A stretch of 64,000 nucleotides of DNA, taken from Leadbetterella sp964563435. GTDB taxonomy: Bacteria; Bacteroidota; Bacteroidia; Cytophagales; Spirosomataceae. Positions 53,846-62,054 of this stretch are shown here, piece after piece. The stretch lies in contig CAZLXI010000010.1 in NCBI GenBank assembly GCA_964563435.1, forward strand, positions 57,241-121,240. The letters are read 5' to 3'. The notes below the pieces were generated by a model. It made no database searches and was not told the DNA's origin. It worked only from the letters and a program-made list of their open reading frames with translations. The position numbers and the translations under genes are program-made. Position 1 is the first letter of the stretch, and each line of letters begins with the position of its first letter.

Positions 53846-54535
53846 ATGACGGTAGAAATCTGGAGCGATGTAATGTGCCCTTTCTGTTACCTGGGAAAGC
53901 GGAATTTTGAGGCGGCTGTGGAGCAGTTTGCCGGAAGGGATCAGGTAGAGACCGAGTGGAAGAGCTTTCAGTTGAATCCTGCATTGGGAGAGGAAGGGAT
54001 GAGCACTCTGGAGTACCTTTCGCAGATGCGGGGAATGCAGGAGTCCCAGGTCCGGGCCTCGTTTGAGGGGATCCGGTCGGCAGGTGCGGAGAAAGGCCTG
54101 ATTTTTAATTTTGACAAGGCGGTGATCGTCAATACGGCTGCGGCCCACCGGCTGATCCAGCTGGCCAGGGAAAAGGGGAAAGGAGATGAAGCGGAGGAGT
54201 TGCTGTTTAAAGCACATTTTACAGACGGAAAGAATGTGTCGGACCTTAAGATATTACGGGAGATCGGAGCGGAGCTGGGTTTGAGCGCTGCTGAAACGGA
54301 AAGTGCTCAGGCGGATCCGCGATACCAGGAAGGGTTGGAAAGGGATCTGTATGAAGCGAGCCAGATCGGTGTGCGGGGAGTGCCGTTCTTTGTGTTTGAC
54401 CGGAAATATGCCGTTTCCGGTGCGCAGCCGGCAGCGGTATTTTTGCAGACGTTGGAGAAGGTGATGGCAGAGGTCGGTACTGCCGATACCGCCAACGATG
54501 GGGTTAGCTGTGATGTTAACGGAAAATGTGATTGA
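53846..54535 (+). CDS. FrnE-like DsbA-family oxidoreductase
   Basis: The 229-aa cytoplasmic thioredoxin-fold protein has CPFC at residues 11-14 (SDVMCPFCYLGK), a helical insertion, and the cis-proline segment GVRGVPFFVFDRKYAVSGAQP (about 171-191). This is the DsbA/FrnE/2-hydroxychromene-carboxylate-isomerase type; FrnE proteins assist disulphide chemistry or oxidative-stress tolerance. The C-terminus has a further Cys pair (SCDVNGKC). The DUF3817 gene follows 6 bp after the stop. Confidence 0.92.
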   Translation: MTVEIWSDVMCPFCYLGKRNFEAAVEQFAGRDQVETEWKSFQLNPALGEEGMSTLEYLSQMRGMQESQVRASFEGIRSAGAEKGLIFNFDKAVIVNTAAAHRLIQLAREKGKGDEAEELLFKAHFTDGKNVSDLKILREIGAELGLSAAETESAQADPRYQEGLERDLYEASQIGVRGVPFFVFDRKYAVSGAQPAAVFLQTLEKVMAEVGTADTANDGVSCDVNGKCD

Positions 54536-54541
54536 CAAAGC

Positions 54542-54847
54542 ATGATAGATTTGATAACAAACAATACCGGTAGGTTAAGGCTTTTAGGAATAGTAGAAGG
54601 GGTGAGTATGTTGCTTCTTGTTTTTGTGGCCATGCCTTTGAAATATATAGCAGGTCAACCTGAAATGGTGCGCCTGGTGGGCTCGATTCACGGTGGATTG
54701 TTTATTTTGCTGGTATTGTATGCATTGTATGTGGGGTTTGATAAAGGATGGAGTTTCCGGAAGGTTACTTTCTGGGTTTTATTGGGCAGTATTTTTCCCT
54801 TTGGTCCGTTTATAGTAGATCATAAGGTTCTCCGGAACCTTCAATGA
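54542..54847 (+). CDS. DUF3817 membrane protein
   Basis: The 101-aa protein has three membrane helices and the family signature RLRLLGIVEGVSMLLLVFVAMPLKY ... GSIHGGLF ... WVLLGSIFPFGPFIVDHK. Function is unknown; members are small integral membrane proteins in many phyla. It follows the FrnE-like gene in the same operon, and its last 7 bp overlap the convergent gldH gene. Confidence 0.88.
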   Translation: MIDLITNNTGRLRLLGIVEGVSMLLLVFVAMPLKYIAGQPEMVRLVGSIHGGLFILLVLYALYVGFDKGWSFRKVTFWVLLGSIFPFGPFIVDHKVLRNLQ

Positions 54848-55329
54848 GGGTTTTGGAGAACTTCCATACCGATAGACATAATGCCGGTGAGTGGGTCGGG
54901 TCGCATGCTGTGGCTGATGATCCAGCGGTATTTTCCGGGTTTGGAAAATTTCATAGCCTGCAATTTAGGTGCCTGGATCCGGCAGTCAAAGATATCTCCC
55001 ATGCCGTCACCGTAGGGTTTCCCTGATTTTTCATCGAAAAGGATCACCTCGTCCATAGAGCCGGATAGCTGTGTGCCGCTGCTGTCAACGAGTTTTTGCT
55101 GAAGATAAAGGTTGTAAAAAGGGTAGCTGATACTGTTTCGCACCAGGTAATTGAACCGGTAGGAGGGACTGGTATCGGTAATGCTGAACTCAAAGGTTTG
55201 CTTGTGTGCAATGTGCCATTCGTTTTTGGGAAAATCACGCATTTCCTTAAAATCACCGCTTTTTTTGCAGGCGGACATCGCAAGTACCGTACAAAAGAGC
55301 AATATGCTCAGGAGATGAGAAGGTTTCAT
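54841..55329 (-). CDS. gldH: Gliding motility lipoprotein GldH
   Basis: The 162-aa product starts with a lipoprotein signal (LFCTVLAMSAC, lipidated Cys21). The body matches GldH: EWHIAHKQTFEFSITDTSPSY, NLYLQQ and GKYRWIISHSMRPDPLTGIMSIGMEV. GldH is needed for gliding in Flavobacterium and is associated with the T9SS/gliding machinery. The ATG at 55329 is chosen because the frame further upstream runs into heptad repeats. ricT upstream on the same strand is the usual Bacteroidota neighbour. Confidence 0.9.
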   Translation of the reverse strand: MKPSHLLSILLFCTVLAMSACKKSGDFKEMRDFPKNEWHIAHKQTFEFSITDTSPSYRFNYLVRNSISYPFYNLYLQQKLVDSSGTQLSGSMDEVILFDEKSGKPYGDGMGDIFDCRIQAPKLQAMKFSKPGKYRWIISHSMRPDPLTGIMSIGMEVLQNPH

Positions 55330-55339
55330 TTGTGTAAAA

Positions 55340-55374
55340 GTTCCGAGTTCCGAGTACTTAGTTTCGAGTTTTTC
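55340..55374. repeat. Five GT-starting heptads upstream of gldH
   Basis: Consecutive 7-mers GTTCCGA GTTCCGA GTACTTA GTTTCGA GTTTTTC fill most of the gap between ricT and gldH. The 7-bp period and the leading GT are the same as in elements A-C. Confidence 0.7.
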
Positions 55375-55429
55375 CGGTTGGGTGGCCTGCCGCCTGGCGA
55401 CGCTTCGCTGCTGTTTCAAAGAAATTTGC

Positions 55430-56857
55430 TTATGATTTGGGCCCCTCCCCGCCATTGCCAGGTTTTCTGAATTTACGACGCTTTTTGTTTTTATTTCCGG
55501 CTTCTTTATTCCCTGCCTCGGGTGTTCCGGCCGGGTTTTGCTGCACCGGTTTCGGTCTTTCCGGTCTCGATCTCATTTCCGGGCGGGCGGACTGTGCTCC
55601 TTCCGGCCTGGATTTCATTTCCGGACGATCCGACTGTGTTCCGTCAGGTTTGGGCCTCATATCCGGCCGGCCTGACTGTGGCCTTTCCGGCTTGGATCGC
55701 ATTTCCGGGCGGGCAGCCGCCGGCTGCGCTGCTTTGGGAGCAGAACCTGATTTATTCTTTTTCTTACTTTTCTTGTATTTCTTATCCAACCGTTCGAGGT
55801 CGGTATTGATCGATGTCATTTTGGCCTCCGGTACATCGGTCAGTTCCATGAGGTTCTCCAGCCCTACCGGCTTTTTCCCTTCGGCATTCATTTTCTGGAT
55901 CTCGGCCACCTGGCTGCAGGGTATGGGATACCAGTTGGTTTCTTCCGGGTAGCTGAACCACATGATGCGCCGGAAGATATCTGTTTTTTGAAGGGAGGCG
56001 TTCCCTTTTTCCGTTTTCAGGGGCTTGTCTACGGCGGGTATTCCCTTAATGGCATCAATATAGGTTTCCAGCTCGTAATTCAGACAGCATTTCAGGCGGC
56101 CGCATTGCCCAGAGAGTTTTGCAGGGTTAAGCGACAGGTTCTGGTACCTGGCCGCCGCCGTGGGAATGGCTTTGAAGTCGGTGAGCCAGGTGGAACAGCA
56201 GAGCTCACGCCCGCAGGAACCTATTCCGCCCAGGCGGCCGGCTTCCTGGCGCAGGCTGATCTGCCGCATCTCTATCCGCACTTTAAATTCTGAGGCCAGC
56301 ATTTTTATCAGCTCACGGAAGTCTACCCGGTCGTCGGCAGAGTAATAGAAGGTAGCTTTGGAGTTGTCCGACTGGAACTCCACTTCGGAAAGTTTCAGGT
56401 TCAGCTTAAGCTCTTTGCAGATCTCCCGGGTACGGTACATAGTGGGAAGGTCGCGATTAACCGCCTGGGTATGCTTCTCCAGGTCTTTTTCGGTAGCCAG
56501 CCGGTGAATGATCCGAAGGTCTGAGGTGTCATGTATTCCCTTTTTCAAAAGCTGAAGCCTGACCAGTTCACCCTGAAGCGATACGTGCCCTATATGGTAG
56601 CCGGAAGGCATTTCACATATCACGAAGTCGCCGGTGTGCAGCTCTATCTCGTGCTTATTGATAAAATATTCCTTTCTTCCGCCTTTGAACTTTACTTCCA
56701 CTACTTTGTACTGGGGCTTTCCGAAGCTCATACCGGATAGCCAGTCAAAGGAGTTCATTTTATTGCAACCGCCCGATGCGCAGCCACCGCTGCTGCATCC
56801 GGGAACCAGAGAACTTATACTACCACAGCTTCCTGAAGAACACTGTCCACATGCCAT
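55430..56857 (-). CDS. ricT: RicT/YaaT (PSP1-domain) family protein
   Basis: The 475-aa protein has a Cys/Gly-rich N-terminus (eight Cys in the first 32 residues) and a PSP1 core with four further cysteines, LGGIGSCGRELCCSTW and SGQCGRLKCCLNYE. These match RicT (YaaT), the Fe-S-associated partner of RicA/RicF in RNase Y control in Bacillus. The last ~95 residues are a disordered Arg/Pro tail of about five 13-15-residue repeats (RPEMRSKPERPQSG-like) ending in KNKKRRKFRKPG. The tail is specific to this lineage. Confidence 0.9.
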   Translation of the reverse strand: MACGQCSSGSCGSISSLVPGCSSGGCASGGCNKMNSFDWLSGMSFGKPQYKVVEVKFKGGRKEYFINKHEIELHTGDFVICEMPSGYHIGHVSLQGELVRLQLLKKGIHDTSDLRIIHRLATEKDLEKHTQAVNRDLPTMYRTREICKELKLNLKLSEVEFQSDNSKATFYYSADDRVDFRELIKMLASEFKVRIEMRQISLRQEAGRLGGIGSCGRELCCSTWLTDFKAIPTAAARYQNLSLNPAKLSGQCGRLKCCLNYELETYIDAIKGIPAVDKPLKTEKGNASLQKTDIFRRIMWFSYPEETNWYPIPCSQVAEIQKMNAEGKKPVGLENLMELTDVPEAKMTSINTDLERLDKKYKKSKKKNKSGSAPKAAQPAAARPEMRSKPERPQSGRPDMRPKPDGTQSDRPEMKSRPEGAQSARPEMRSRPERPKPVQQNPAGTPEAGNKEAGNKNKKRRKFRKPGNGGEGPKS

Positions 56858-56938
56858 ACCATCTATATTTTTACTGTTTCTCAGGTGTTGAACCCGCCAA
56901 ACAGATCAGATTCCAAAATCAATAAATAACAAATTTAA

Positions 56939-58228
56939 CTATTTATTTACATATTTCTTTAAATCCTTTCCAATATCTTTTCTGTAATACCGGTTTTTAA
57001 ACTTCACTTTTCGCGCCATTTTCTGAGACTTGCGGATGGCGGAAGCCATAGTGCGGCCCAGCCCGGTAAGGGCGATGACCCGGCCGCCATTGGTGACCGT
57101 AACGTTGTCGCGGAGGGTGGTACCGGCGTGGAAAATAACGGTGTCTTTATCGGCTTCCGGTATTTCCATTACATCGCCTTTTTTATAATCTCCCGGATAG
57201 CCTCCGGCCACTACCATAGAGGTTACGGCATATTTCGGGCTGACCGATAAGCGGATTTTGTCCAGGGTACCTTTAGCAGCGGCATTGAAGATCCGGACAA
57301 GATCTGTTTTTATGCGGGGCATGACCACCTCTGTTTCCGGGTCACCCATTCTTACATTGTATTCTATGACGTAGGGATCACCGTTATCGTTCATTAGTCC
57401 GATAAAGAGGAAGCCTACATAGCGGATGGCTTCTTCCTGCAGGCCTTTCAGCGTGGGGATCACTACCCTTTCTTCCACTTTGCGAAGAAATTCTGCATCG
57501 GCAAAGGGCGCGGGCGAAACAGCCCCCATTCCACCGGTATTCAGGCCGGTGTCGCCTTCACCGATGCGTTTGTAATCTTTGGCTTCGGGAAGGATGAGGT
57601 AGTTTGATCCGTCTGTCAGAACGAAAACGGAGAGCTCTATGCCTTTCAGGAACTGTTCGATAAGCACCTTGCTGCCTGCCTTACCGAATTTTCCGCCCTG
57701 CAGCATATCTTTCAGGGTCTCCTGCGCTTCGGAAGGGTCTGCCGTGATGATCACGCCTTTGCCGGCGGCGAGACCGTCGGCTTTCAGTACGTAGGGGCCA
57801 GGGATCTCTGCAATGTATTTCAGTCCGGCCTCCAGGGTTTCGGGTGTGAAGGTATGGGAAAATGCCGTAGGGATGCCGTATCTGTTCATGAAGGCTTTGG
57901 AGAAGTCTTTGCTCCCTTCGAGCTGTGCACCGGCGGCATCCGGACCTATGATCTTCACCTTTTTCAGCGACCGGTCTTTCCGGAAAAAGTCTGTGATACC
58001 GTTTACCAAAGGATCTTCCGGGCCTACTATCACCAGCTCAATGTGCTGGTCAAGTACCAGTTTTTTTATTCCTTCAAAGTCGTTCACGCCCAGATCCACA
58101 TTGGTGGCGATAGCAGCGGTACCGGCATTACCGGGCGCAACAAAAAGTCGGGTGCATTTCGGACTTTGTACTAATTTCCAGGCAAACGCGTGTTCCCTTC
58201 CTCCGGAACCCAAAACGAGGATATTCAT
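56939..58228 (-). CDS. purD: Phosphoribosylamine-glycine ligase (GAR synthetase)
   Basis: The 429-aa ATP-grasp enzyme joins glycine to phosphoribosylamine in purine synthesis. The N-terminal MNILVLGSGGREHAFAWKL, the ATP-binding YVLKADGLAAGKGV, and the metal-binding YVIEYNVRMGDPETEVVMPR are diagnostic. Length is standard. It is monocistronic, between ricT and the divergent 58530 gene. Confidence 0.98.
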   Translation of the reverse strand: MNILVLGSGGREHAFAWKLVQSPKCTRLFVAPGNAGTAAIATNVDLGVNDFEGIKKLVLDQHIELVIVGPEDPLVNGITDFFRKDRSLKKVKIIGPDAAGAQLEGSKDFSKAFMNRYGIPTAFSHTFTPETLEAGLKYIAEIPGPYVLKADGLAAGKGVIITADPSEAQETLKDMLQGGKFGKAGSKVLIEQFLKGIELSVFVLTDGSNYLILPEAKDYKRIGEGDTGLNTGGMGAVSPAPFADAEFLRKVEERVVIPTLKGLQEEAIRYVGFLFIGLMNDNGDPYVIEYNVRMGDPETEVVMPRIKTDLVRIFNAAAKGTLDKIRLSVSPKYAVTSMVVAGGYPGDYKKGDVMEIPEADKDTVIFHAGTTLRDNVTVTNGGRVIALTGLGRTMASAIRKSQKMARKVKFKNRYYRKDIGKDLKKYVNK

Positions 58229-58529
58229 TCAGTCAAATGGTTTGAAGGGACAAAAATAGCTAAGACGGGGCGGATAATTTACTTTTGGCGGGACTTTTCG
58301 GATGGGGGAGAAAAAAATGGGAAGGGGTGGTGCAACTTTTTGGGATTCGACATGTCTATAACAGTGAACAGTGAACAGTGAACAGTGAACAGTGAACAGT
58401 GGGTTTTCATAGGTTTTGCCCCCCGGGCCTTCATGTCATTGGTAGGGAGGTCCCGGTAATTCGTCTGAAACATGGGAAGTCCGCTTAAACGCACTATATT
58501 GGTAAGTAAATATTCTGGATTTTATATTA
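58229..58529. repeat. Intergenic region with six tandem AACAGTG heptads
   Basis: This 301-bp gap between divergent purD and the 58530 gene encodes no visible protein. At 58360-58401 the 7-mer AACAGTG is repeated six times without error (phase GTGAACA matches the GT-heptads elsewhere). TATATTGG at 58495-58502 is a one-mismatch -7 element for the 58530 gene. Confidence 0.9.
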
Positions 58530-59234
58530 ATGAAAGCGATTATGAAAAAGGTAATGTTAATGTTGGTACTGGTGTCATTTGCGGTGATCGACAGCCAGGC
58601 ACAGAAAGAAAAAAAGGTAGTTAAAAAGTATAAGGTGGAAGAGAAGGTTAGTCCGGATAACCCGGATAAAAAGATCATTAAGATCGAGAAGGATATCGAC
58701 GGGAAAGTGGAGGTGATTGAAAAGGAGGTCGATATTAAAGCCCCCCGGGCCCGTGTCTATGCCTTCAATTCCTCCGGTGACCTCGAAATTGATACCCTGA
58801 AAAACGGTGAAAGGGTATTGATGTATGGTGACGGTTTTTCATGGGAAGAAGATTTTCCGCGTTTGTCTGACCGGTACCGAAGGAATCTGGATGCGTTCAA
58901 GTTTAATATGGAAGACCTTGCTGTGAAGTTAAACCGGGATTTCTCCGGCTTTAACGGGAATTTTACTATTACAGAAGGCTTCAGTAATGTAAACGTGTAT
59001 ACCAATAAGCCGGCCACCCATATCCTGAACCTGCGTTTTAAGTCTTCTGAGGAAGGTCCGGTGAGGATCTCTGTAGTGAGCCTTCAGGGGGATCTTATCG
59101 TAAGGGAATCGGTGGAAGATTTCAGCGGTGAATATATAGGTCAACTCAACCTGAAAGAGGGGACCAAAGGTACTTTCTTTGTGATCATTTCGCAGGGAGA
59201 CAGGGGGATCAGCCGGAAGGTGAAAGTAGAGTGA
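58530..59234 (+). CDS. Small secreted protein with T9SS-like C-terminal domain
   Basis: The 234-aa product has a signal peptide (through about residue 24, SFAVIDSQAQ). The ATG at 58542, four codons in, is an alternative start. A Lys/Glu/Asp-rich, probably unstructured segment follows (about 26-75). The last ~85 residues (NVYTNKPATHILNLRF ... GEYIGQLNLKEGTKGTFFVIISQGD) resemble a T9SS type A sorting domain in which the usual PNP is replaced. Function of the short passenger is unknown. Confidence 0.78.
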   Translation: MKAIMKKVMLMLVLVSFAVIDSQAQKEKKVVKKYKVEEKVSPDNPDKKIIKIEKDIDGKVEVIEKEVDIKAPRARVYAFNSSGDLEIDTLKNGERVLMYGDGFSWEEDFPRLSDRYRRNLDAFKFNMEDLAVKLNRDFSGFNGNFTITEGFSNVNVYTNKPATHILNLRFKSSEEGPVRISVVSLQGDLIVRESVEDFSGEYIGQLNLKEGTKGTFFVIISQGDRGISRKVKVE

Positions 59235-59244
59235 GAAGCTAATA

Positions 59245-59342
59245 GTGAAAAGTTAAAAGTTATGGAACGTTCTTTTATATAAGTACTTAATGTTTCATAA
59301 CTTTTCACCGCGCGGCGGCCGCTTTAGTTTTTCACTTTTAAC
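59245..59342. repeat. Heptad-word inverted repeat C at convergent gene ends
   Basis: The left arm is GTGAAAA GTTAAAA GTTATGG (59245-59265). The right arm is TTTTCAC (59302), a GC-rich interruption containing GCGGCCGC, then TTTAGT, TTTTCAC and TTTTAAC (59329-59342). Its last base abuts the TAA stop of the flavin monooxygenase gene. Same vocabulary as elements A and B. Confidence 0.8.
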
Positions 59343-60485
59343 TTAGAAATCGGTACAGTAGAGCTTTTTAAGCTGCTGATCTTTCAGACGCTCCGGCATG
59401 GACCGGAAAATCGCATTGCGCAGCCCGGTAATCAGAGGGTGGGTTGCCTGTGCCACCTTGCCGATCTGGGCCGACTGGTTGATAATAAAGTGAGTGCGGG
59501 TCAACCGTCTTTTTTCAAAGCGCTGAAATATATCTTCCATGTCTCCTCCTTTCAGTAATTCATCGTATAAAACGGCGGCATCTTCAATCGCCTGGCAGGC
59601 TCCCTGGCCCATATTGGGCGTGGTGGCATGCGCGGCGTCTCCTGTCAGCAGGATTTTACCCAGGGCATAGCGGGGTACAGGCTTCAGGTCAATGATGTCA
59701 TTCCATATCAAGGCATTTTTAGGGGTGGAGTGGATGATCTTACCGGTTTGGGCAGGATATTTCCTGAACCATTCGTTCAGGTCTTCCGGTGTGAAATTCT
59801 TAAAACGGGCGTTGTTGGCCGGGCTGTTGACCGTAGCAAACCAATACAGCTGATCCCCGGCGAGCGGCACTACCCCGAATCTCCCTTTACTGCCCCATAT
59901 TTCATAGCTGTTATCAATTTTCAGGAGGCTGTTGTCGGTTACGGCCCGCCAGCAGGTGTAGCCGGCGTACCTCGGCGCAGAACCAGGAACCAGCTTTTGC
60001 CGTACAGGGGAGTGAATGCCGTCGGCTAAGATGACATAATCGGCTTCACCTGTACTGCCGTCTTTGAACAATAGCTGATGGGTGGCCCCGTCTGTCCGGA
60101 TATCCACACATTTTTTGCCGGTATGTAGCCATCCGTGCGGAATTTCCGAAAGTAGCGCTTCGTGGAGTGCGGCGCGGTGAATGGTAAAATTGTCGAGGCC
60201 GTATTCCCGGCTTACTTTTTGGCTGTCTGTATAGGTAATGGTCCTGTCTTTTTCATCTTTTATGGTAAACGAGGTGAGTATTCTTCCACGTCCGATCACG
60301 TTATTTTTGATCTCCAGCTTGTCCAGTGCATTGATTGCATTGGCGGCAAGTCCCAATCCGGCGCCTGCCGGTTTTAAAGTTTTCGCTGCTTCAAATATCG
60401 CGGGCGAATACCCTGCCTTGCAGAAAGCGATGGCTGTAGTAAGGCCGGCGATACCGCCGCCTATGATGGCTACTGTAGATTTCAT
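59343..60485 (-). CDS. FAD-dependent aromatic monooxygenase (PHBH/salicylate-hydroxylase type)
   Basis: The 380-aa class A flavoprotein has the Rossmann motif IIGGGIAGLTTAIAF (about 7-21), the VILADGIHSPVRQ motif and the FAD ribityl site LLTGDAAHATTPNMGQGACQAIEDA (about 280-305). NAD(P)H-dependent hydroxylation of an aromatic or similar small molecule is expected; substrate unknown. Its stop codon is followed at once by heptad element C. Confidence 0.9.
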   Translation of the reverse strand: MKSTVAIIGGGIAGLTTAIAFCKAGYSPAIFEAAKTLKPAGAGLGLAANAINALDKLEIKNNVIGRGRILTSFTIKDEKDRTITYTDSQKVSREYGLDNFTIHRAALHEALLSEIPHGWLHTGKKCVDIRTDGATHQLLFKDGSTGEADYVILADGIHSPVRQKLVPGSAPRYAGYTCWRAVTDNSLLKIDNSYEIWGSKGRFGVVPLAGDQLYWFATVNSPANNARFKNFTPEDLNEWFRKYPAQTGKIIHSTPKNALIWNDIIDLKPVPRYALGKILLTGDAAHATTPNMGQGACQAIEDAAVLYDELLKGGDMEDIFQRFEKRRLTRTHFIINQSAQIGKVAQATHPLITGLRNAIFRSMPERLKDQQLKKLYCTDF

Positions 60486-60584
60486 ATACTGTGTACCGGT
60501 TCAGACTTTACAAATAAACATATATTGTTTCTAATAAGGAGAATGAATTGCAGAATAAATCATCCTGTTTTATGGAAAAAGAAA

Positions 60585-60592
60585 TACATTTG
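60585..60592 (+). promoter_or_regulatory. -7 promoter element of the 60703 gene
   Basis: TACATTTG matches TAnnTTTG exactly, about 110 bp before the ATG at 60703. It lies inside a 27-codon open frame (60572-60655) that is probably not translated. Confidence 0.4.
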
Positions 60593-60702
60593 AGATTAGA
60601 TGAAAATTTTACAGATCGAAGCCTGATACATCTGAGAAATCAGAAAAGATATTAAATTTACTGTTTATAAGGGAGCTCTGTAGGTTTTAACCCTAAACTA
60701 TT

Positions 60703-61014
60703 ATGCGTGTAAAATATCTGGTATTTGGCATGATGATGACTTTCCTGGGATTTTGCATAGCCGCCACCGGGGCCAGTCTTTTTTTAATAAAGGGAGAAGG
60801 GTTTTCGGCGGCGACTACGGTGGTCTTTTATGGCTTTGCAGGTAGTACAACAGGTCTGGTCGCCGCGGTCATACTGAGACGTGGGCTATCGGAAGACGGA
60901 TTCAGGAAAGCCTTTCGGATTGTTCTTGCGCTTACGATGATAGCGGTAGGTGCCATAGTTTACCGGGTGGTAACGATGCAAAAAAAGCTAACCACGGAGA
61001 GTATATCTGTGTAG
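60703..61014 (+). CDS. Small membrane protein, function unknown
   Basis: The 103-aa protein has three predicted membrane segments (about 5-30, 38-58, 70-87). They are Gly/Ala/Thr-rich (MMMTFLGFCIAATGASLFLI; ATTVVFYGFAGSTTGLVAAVIL), with a basic loop RRGLSEDGFRKAFR between the second and third. No family is recognised. It is flanked by its own promoter and an unexplained stretch downstream. Confidence 0.6.
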   Translation: MRVKYLVFGMMMTFLGFCIAATGASLFLIKGEGFSAATTVVFYGFAGSTTGLVAAVILRRGLSEDGFRKAFRIVLALTMIAVGAIVYRVVTMQKKLTTESISV

Positions 61015-61172
61015 ATTCCTATACGTTTCGCTTCATTTACGGAAGAGGACCATGCGGCAGGTCTGGGCCTGGCCAAACCTCATCTGGCAGGCAATACCCC
61101 CCTGTTTTTATACGGGAGCCGCCCTATAGATGCGGGAGAAAATCTGCCGGGACCGGTAGACAACATAGTTAT
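61015..61172 (+). other. Unexplained open stretch, possible gene remnant
   Basis: The gap after the 103-aa gene stays open in the same plus frame for about 70 codons beyond the TAG stop (to 61227). The text is protein-like: FTEEDHAAGLGLAKPH, then NTPLFLYGSRPIDAGENLPG. No start codon or full domain is seen, and it runs into the 3' end of the RhuM gene on the other strand. It may be the remnant of a gene cut by the event that brought in the RhuM gene, or chance. Confidence 0.3.
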
Positions 61173-61979
61173 TCAAAGAGGAGCGCACCATTTTTTGCCC
61201 AAATCTTTTAGTGAGGCTCCTAAATGATAAACTTCCTTTTCGTCAATAATCAGGAAGCGGTTGTGGCTATGCGAAAAGATCCTGATTTCAAAGTCGCCAT
61301 ATTGTTCATTTGCTTTTTTGATGTCTAATGAAAGCTGTTTACCCGGGTTTTTCGTAAACAGTACTACTTTAACTCCTTTCTTCTTTTTGCTCAGATGTGT
61401 AAGTGTAGTTTCATCTATAAAATTATCAATCAGTACAATGCTTCGTTGGGCTGAGCGGATGATCCTGGAGGTAAGCTGGTAGGCATCAAACACCTGGCCG
61501 TCAAAGAATATGCCCTGGTTGGGGATTAAGTGACTATTTATCTGTAAATCAATTTCATTTATTTTGTTTTTGAGATCTTCGATTCTGTTTTCAATATGGT
61601 TTATTCGGGTGTTAAATGTATACCCTTTGAGTAAATGATCTTTTAAGACCCGACTCGCCCAAATGCGGAATTGTGTGCCCTGCCTGGATTTTACTCTGTA
61701 ACCAACAGAAATAATAACATCCAGGTTATAGTATTCAATTTTGCGCTTAATGAACCTCTCACCTTCTTTTTGAACTGTCAAGGAATCCTTGACAGTTGAC
61801 TCTCTGTTCAACTCCTTTTCCTTGAAACAGTTATTGATATGTAAGCTTATATTCTGTTTGGTTTGATGAAACAAGGATGCCATTTGCTGTTGAGTAAGCC
61901 AAACTGTATCTTCATCAATTCTTACTTCAATGTGCTCGGTGAGCTCATCAGGGTGGTATAAAACAATTTCGTTTTTCAT
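61173..61979 (-). CDS. RhuM-family DNA-binding domain fused to a PLD-like domain
   Basis: The 268-aa product starts MKNEIVLYHPDE (ATG at 61979). Residues ~1-135 are a RhuM domain (VRIDEDTVWLTQQQMASLFHQTKQNISLHINNCF; YYNLDVIISVGYRVKSRQGTQFRIWASRVLKDH). A coiled linker (about 135-165) leads to a phospholipase-D-like half with one HxR-x4-D motif, HNRFLIID (about 238-245). RhuM genes are mobile accessory genes of uncertain role. The C-terminus (LGKKWCAPL) stops short of where such proteins normally continue (KKWFAF...), suggesting truncation. The gene is AT-richer than its neighbours, in line with transfer. Confidence 0.8.
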   Translation of the reverse strand: MKNEIVLYHPDELTEHIEVRIDEDTVWLTQQQMASLFHQTKQNISLHINNCFKEKELNRESTVKDSLTVQKEGERFIKRKIEYYNLDVIISVGYRVKSRQGTQFRIWASRVLKDHLLKGYTFNTRINHIENRIEDLKNKINEIDLQINSHLIPNQGIFFDGQVFDAYQLTSRIIRSAQRSIVLIDNFIDETTLTHLSKKKKGVKVVLFTKNPGKQLSLDIKKANEQYGDFEIRIFSHSHNRFLIIDEKEVYHLGASLKDLGKKWCAPL

Positions 61980-62054
61980 GTTAGTTTGTGGATAGTGTGT
62001 TGTTGTATAAAAAACACAGATGGTGCAGGTCACACCATCTGTGCTGTAGATCGC

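Noticed and set aside
58360..58401. Tandem AACAGTG units as a CRISPR-like array
   Set aside because: Units are 7 bp, contiguous and without spacers; no cas genes are present.
60572..60655. 27-codon open frame upstream of the 60703 gene
   Set aside because: It contains the predicted -7 element of that gene and has no recognisable features.
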